7,968 nt of DNA from an uncultured Lachnospiraceae bacterium (GTDB lineage: Bacteria > Bacillota > Clostridia > Lachnospirales > Lachnospiraceae). Positions 6,748 to 7,968 of this stretch are shown one piece after another (position 1 is the stretch's first letter; each line of letters begins with the position of its first letter). The stretch is taken from NCBI GenBank assembly GCA_934371475.1, contig CAKRNX010000103.1:1-7968 (forward strand), in the 5' to 3' direction. The translations under genes and the position numbers were made by a program. The notes under the pieces were generated by a model. It made no database searches and had not been told where the DNA came from. It saw only the letters and a program-made list of their open reading frames with translations.

Positions 6748-6791
6748 TTAAATTAAGAACCCGGCTTCGAAAAGTCGGGTTCTTGGTTTAA
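6748..6791. terminator. Long hairpin, probable bidirectional terminator after the esterase
   Basis: AAGAACCCG (6755-6763) pairs perfectly with CGGGTTCTT (6776-6784), and the stem continues inward to a CGAA loop. Outward, two wobble and five normal pairs bring the total to about 20 pairs. The plus strand continues GGTTTAAAA and the minus strand AATTTAAG, so both U-tracts are short. It is probably the esterase terminator, though the stem is longer than usual. Confidence 0.55.
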
Positions 6792-6819
6792 AATTAATGC
6801 ATGACCAAACACATTAAAT

Positions 6820-6847
6820 TACGGAAAGATACCGCATCTTGTCCGTA
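6820..6847. repeat. 11-bp inverted repeat with a one-base bulge
   Basis: TACGGAAAGAT (6820-6830) and ATCTTGTCCGTA (6836-6847) pair over 11 positions, with G6841 bulged and a five-base ACCGC loop. There is no U-tract on either strand, so it is not a terminator; it is the third structure in the cluster downstream of the esterase. Confidence 0.5.
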
Positions 6848-6857
6848 CTATCAAATC

Positions 6858-6893
6858 AAACCTCCGTTGGATATTGAAAAACACAAGAGGTTT
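6858..6893. repeat. 7-bp inverted repeat next to the stop of the chimeric gene
   Basis: AAACCTC (6858-6864) and GAGGTTT (6887-6893) are perfect complements with a 22-base loop; on the plus strand the T-run continues to 6895. Overlapping it, CCGTT (6864-6868) and AACGG (6896-6900) offer a competing pairing. The loop is long and the structure weaker than the three before it. Confidence 0.35.
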
Positions 6894-7748
6894 TTAACGG
6901 AAAATCAGGCGCAGCAGCTCTGTCACTGCCATAAACAGTCCGCACAGCATCAGAAACAGCATTCCGATCAGAGGCACATGATCCCCTGTTTCAGGCGCTT
7001 TTCCCGGCTTTGACTCTGGTGTTTTTTCTGTCTGTGTTTCGATAGCCTCAGCCGTACATTTTACGCTCTCTGCAATTTCACTTACAGAATTTTTTGTGCC
7101 ATCCATGCTCTCTGTAAGGCTGCCCGCCTTTTCCTTAGCTTCGTCAAGATTATTTATAAGCTCCTGTGTGTCATTTTTAATCTGTTCGGCAATATTGCTC
7201 TGGCTCTTCATCTGACGAACTATTTCGTCATTATTCTCATCTGCATGTTTTGACAAGGCTTTTACAACTATACATGTAGCTATACAGAACACGACCGTAT
7301 ATACTATCTGCATGAAGCACTGATCCTGAAGCTCCGGATATGAAATAAAATTTTTGATTCCGGCTATGAGGTTAAGTAAAATACTGACAGCCATAACTAT
7401 CTGTGTAAGCTTTACGCTCATATAAACGATCGTAATAAGCATTACCGGGAATACAAGCGCATACATATATGTATGTCTCTGTGTCAGGATCGTAACAGCA
7501 TACTCTAACAGCATACATCCTATACACACATAGCTGTTCTTTTCTGTGTTTTTGAATTTGAAATAACACATAATAAATGCTATGAATATTATTACACTTA
7601 CAATAGCACGTGGTATAACTATAGACAGGTCTGCGGTTTTGTCAACGAGGCCGAGTAACGCTAAAATCGTCGAATATCCAATGATAATTATTCCAAGTAC
7701 AAGTGTTATATGATTTTTTTCTTTTTGCTGACGTTCTTTGATACTCAT
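6894..7748 (-). CDS. Chimeric protein: chemoreceptor membrane region fused to a PETGD sorting-signal-like tail
   Basis: The 284-residue product begins with six hydrophobic helices at about residues 13-35, 41-62, 73-89, 94-110, 114-133 and 145-165. A charged helical segment follows (about 166-243) containing NSVSEIAESVKCTAEAIETQ, closely like the first signalling helix of clostridial methyl-accepting chemotaxis proteins with multi-helix membrane domains. The kinase-control tip and return helix of such receptors are missing. Instead residues 244-284 read PESKPGKAPETGD plus a hydrophobic stretch (about 258-283) and a final Arg, which resembles a C-terminal cell-wall sorting signal. The protein cannot control CheA; if the helix is cytoplasmic, the PETG motif is on the wrong side for sortase. 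It is probably a deletion fusion and possibly non-functional. The start MSIKERQ is preferred because GGAGG (7757-7761) lies eight bases upstream; the ATG at 7763 overlaps that site. Confidence 0.72.
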   Translation of the reverse strand: MSIKERQQKEKNHITLVLGIIIIGYSTILALLGLVDKTADLSIVIPRAIVSVIIFIAFIMCYFKFKNTEKNSYVCIGCMLLEYAVTILTQRHTYMYALVFPVMLITIVYMSVKLTQIVMAVSILLNLIAGIKNFISYPELQDQCFMQIVYTVVFCIATCIVVKALSKHADENNDEIVRQMKSQSNIAEQIKNDTQELINNLDEAKEKAGSLTESMDGTKNSVSEIAESVKCTAEAIETQTEKTPESKPGKAPETGDHVPLIGMLFLMLCGLFMAVTELLRLIFR

Positions 7749-7756
7749 TTCTAGAT

Positions 7757-7761
7757 CCTCC
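7757..7761 (-). promoter_or_regulatory. Ribosome binding site of the chimeric chemoreceptor gene
   Basis: GGAGG on the minus strand ends eight bases before the ATG at 7746-7748, the ideal distance. It directly follows the upstream in-frame ATG at 7761-7763, sharing its G at 7761, so that ATG is unlikely to be the start. Confidence 0.7.
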
Positions 7762-7800
7762 ATTCTCTAGTGATTCCTGTATAAGTAGTTGTTTAGTACT

Positions 7801-7829
7801 ATTATACTTCTCTGTTTATTATATGTCTA
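7801..7829 (-). promoter_or_regulatory. Sigma-A-type promoter of the chimeric chemoreceptor gene
   Basis: On the minus strand TAGACA (7824-7829), a 17-base spacer and a perfect TATAAT (7801-7806) lie in AT-rich DNA. Transcription would start near 7795, giving a leader of about 47 bases. The -35 hexamer and spacing equal those of the nifJ promoter. The truncated gene therefore still appears to be transcribed. Confidence 0.75.
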
Positions 7830-7875
7830 TAATAAATTTTATGATTTTTTTACAATTATTTTCAATTAAAAGACC

Positions 7876-7920
7876 AAAAATAAAACCCCACATGCTTTGG
7901 ATTTTCCACAGCATATGGAG
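7876..7920 (-). terminator. Strong intrinsic terminator for a minus-strand gene beyond the right edge
   Basis: On the minus strand CTCCATATGCT (7910-7920) pairs over 11 positions (two wobbles) with AGCATGTGGGG (7886-7896). The stem continues with a further TGGA/TCCA pairing around an AAA loop, and TTTTATTTTT follows at 7876-7885. It separates an upstream minus-strand gene, not visible here, from the promoter at 7801-7829. The remaining 48 bases (7921-7968) hold a 6-bp inverted repeat TTAGCA/TGCTAA (7945-7950, 7960-7965) and could include the last few codons of that gene, but nothing identifies it. Confidence 0.75.
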
Positions 7921-7968
7921 TAACTTATTATAGATAATTATTTATTAGCAAACACCCTGTGCTAACAT

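Larger units (their letters stand above)
6677..6893. other. Gene-free convergent intergenic region with four consecutive inverted repeats
   Basis: No credible coding region lies between the esterase stop and the stop of the convergent minus-strand gene. The only frame, starting at 6801, lacks a ribosome site and its second half merely overlaps the minus-strand gene. The region is packed with inverted repeats at 6683-6717, 6748-6791, 6820-6847 and 6858-6893, more than a pair of terminators needs. It could be a structured small RNA, a long structured 3' UTR or the remnant of a small mobile element. No terminal repeat, target duplication or known RNA family was recognised. Confidence 0.5.

Noticed and set aside
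6755..6784. tRNA-like or CRISPR-like element in the hairpin region
   Set aside because: The hairpin lacks a tRNA cloverleaf or a TTCGA T-loop in the right context, and no repeat-spacer periodicity is present.
6801..7013. Plus-strand 70-codon frame after the esterase
   Set aside because: It has no ribosome binding site, begins among hairpins, and its second half is antisense to the sorting-tail part of the minus-strand gene; its translation resembles no family I recognise.

Overview
The window looks like chromosomal DNA from an anaerobic Gram-positive gut-type Clostridia, most likely Lachnospiraceae. The evidence is strong AGGAGG-type ribosome binding sites, a pyruvate:ferredoxin oxidoreductase gene, a LytS/YesN-style sensing operon, an extracellular carbohydrate-esterase-like protein and a Gram-positive sorting-signal tail. 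The genus cannot be fixed from the sequence alone.

Layout. Positions 1-677 (minus) hold the N-terminal 225 codons of nifJ, running off the left edge, with a clear promoter at 773-801. Positions 919-4969 (minus) are a three-gene overlapping operon: a membrane-anchored periplasmic-type sugar-binding protein (3926-4969), a LytS/YesM-type histidine kinase (2469-3965) and a YesN-type response regulator with an AraC DNA-binding domain (919-2481). Positions 4970-5302 are a divergent regulatory region with a strong minus-strand promoter, a structured leader, a possible 13-codon leader ORF and spaced GCAA repeats. Positions 5303-6676 (plus) encode a secreted CE1/esterase-D-type carbohydrate esterase. 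Positions 6677-6893 contain no credible gene but carry four consecutive inverted repeats. Positions 6894-7748 (minus) encode a chimera: the six-helix membrane part and first signalling helix of a chemoreceptor, joined in frame to a PETGD sorting-signal-like tail. Positions 7749-7968 carry that gene's promoter and a strong terminator for a minus-strand gene beyond the right edge.

How the genes may work together (inference). The binding protein would capture a sugar outside the cell and pass the signal to the kinase, which would phosphorylate the AraC-type regulator. This is the logic of the xylose-sensing XylFII-LytS-YesN system of clostridia. Here the neighbour is not an ABC transporter but a divergently transcribed secreted esterase, suggesting a self-contained circuit that senses released glycan sugars and induces removal of ester decorations from plant polysaccharide. 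The four spaced GCAA repeats between the divergent genes are candidate regulator sites. The chemoreceptor/sorting-tail fusion and the inverted-repeat cluster beside it look like the scar of a rearrangement and are the least ordinary parts of the window.
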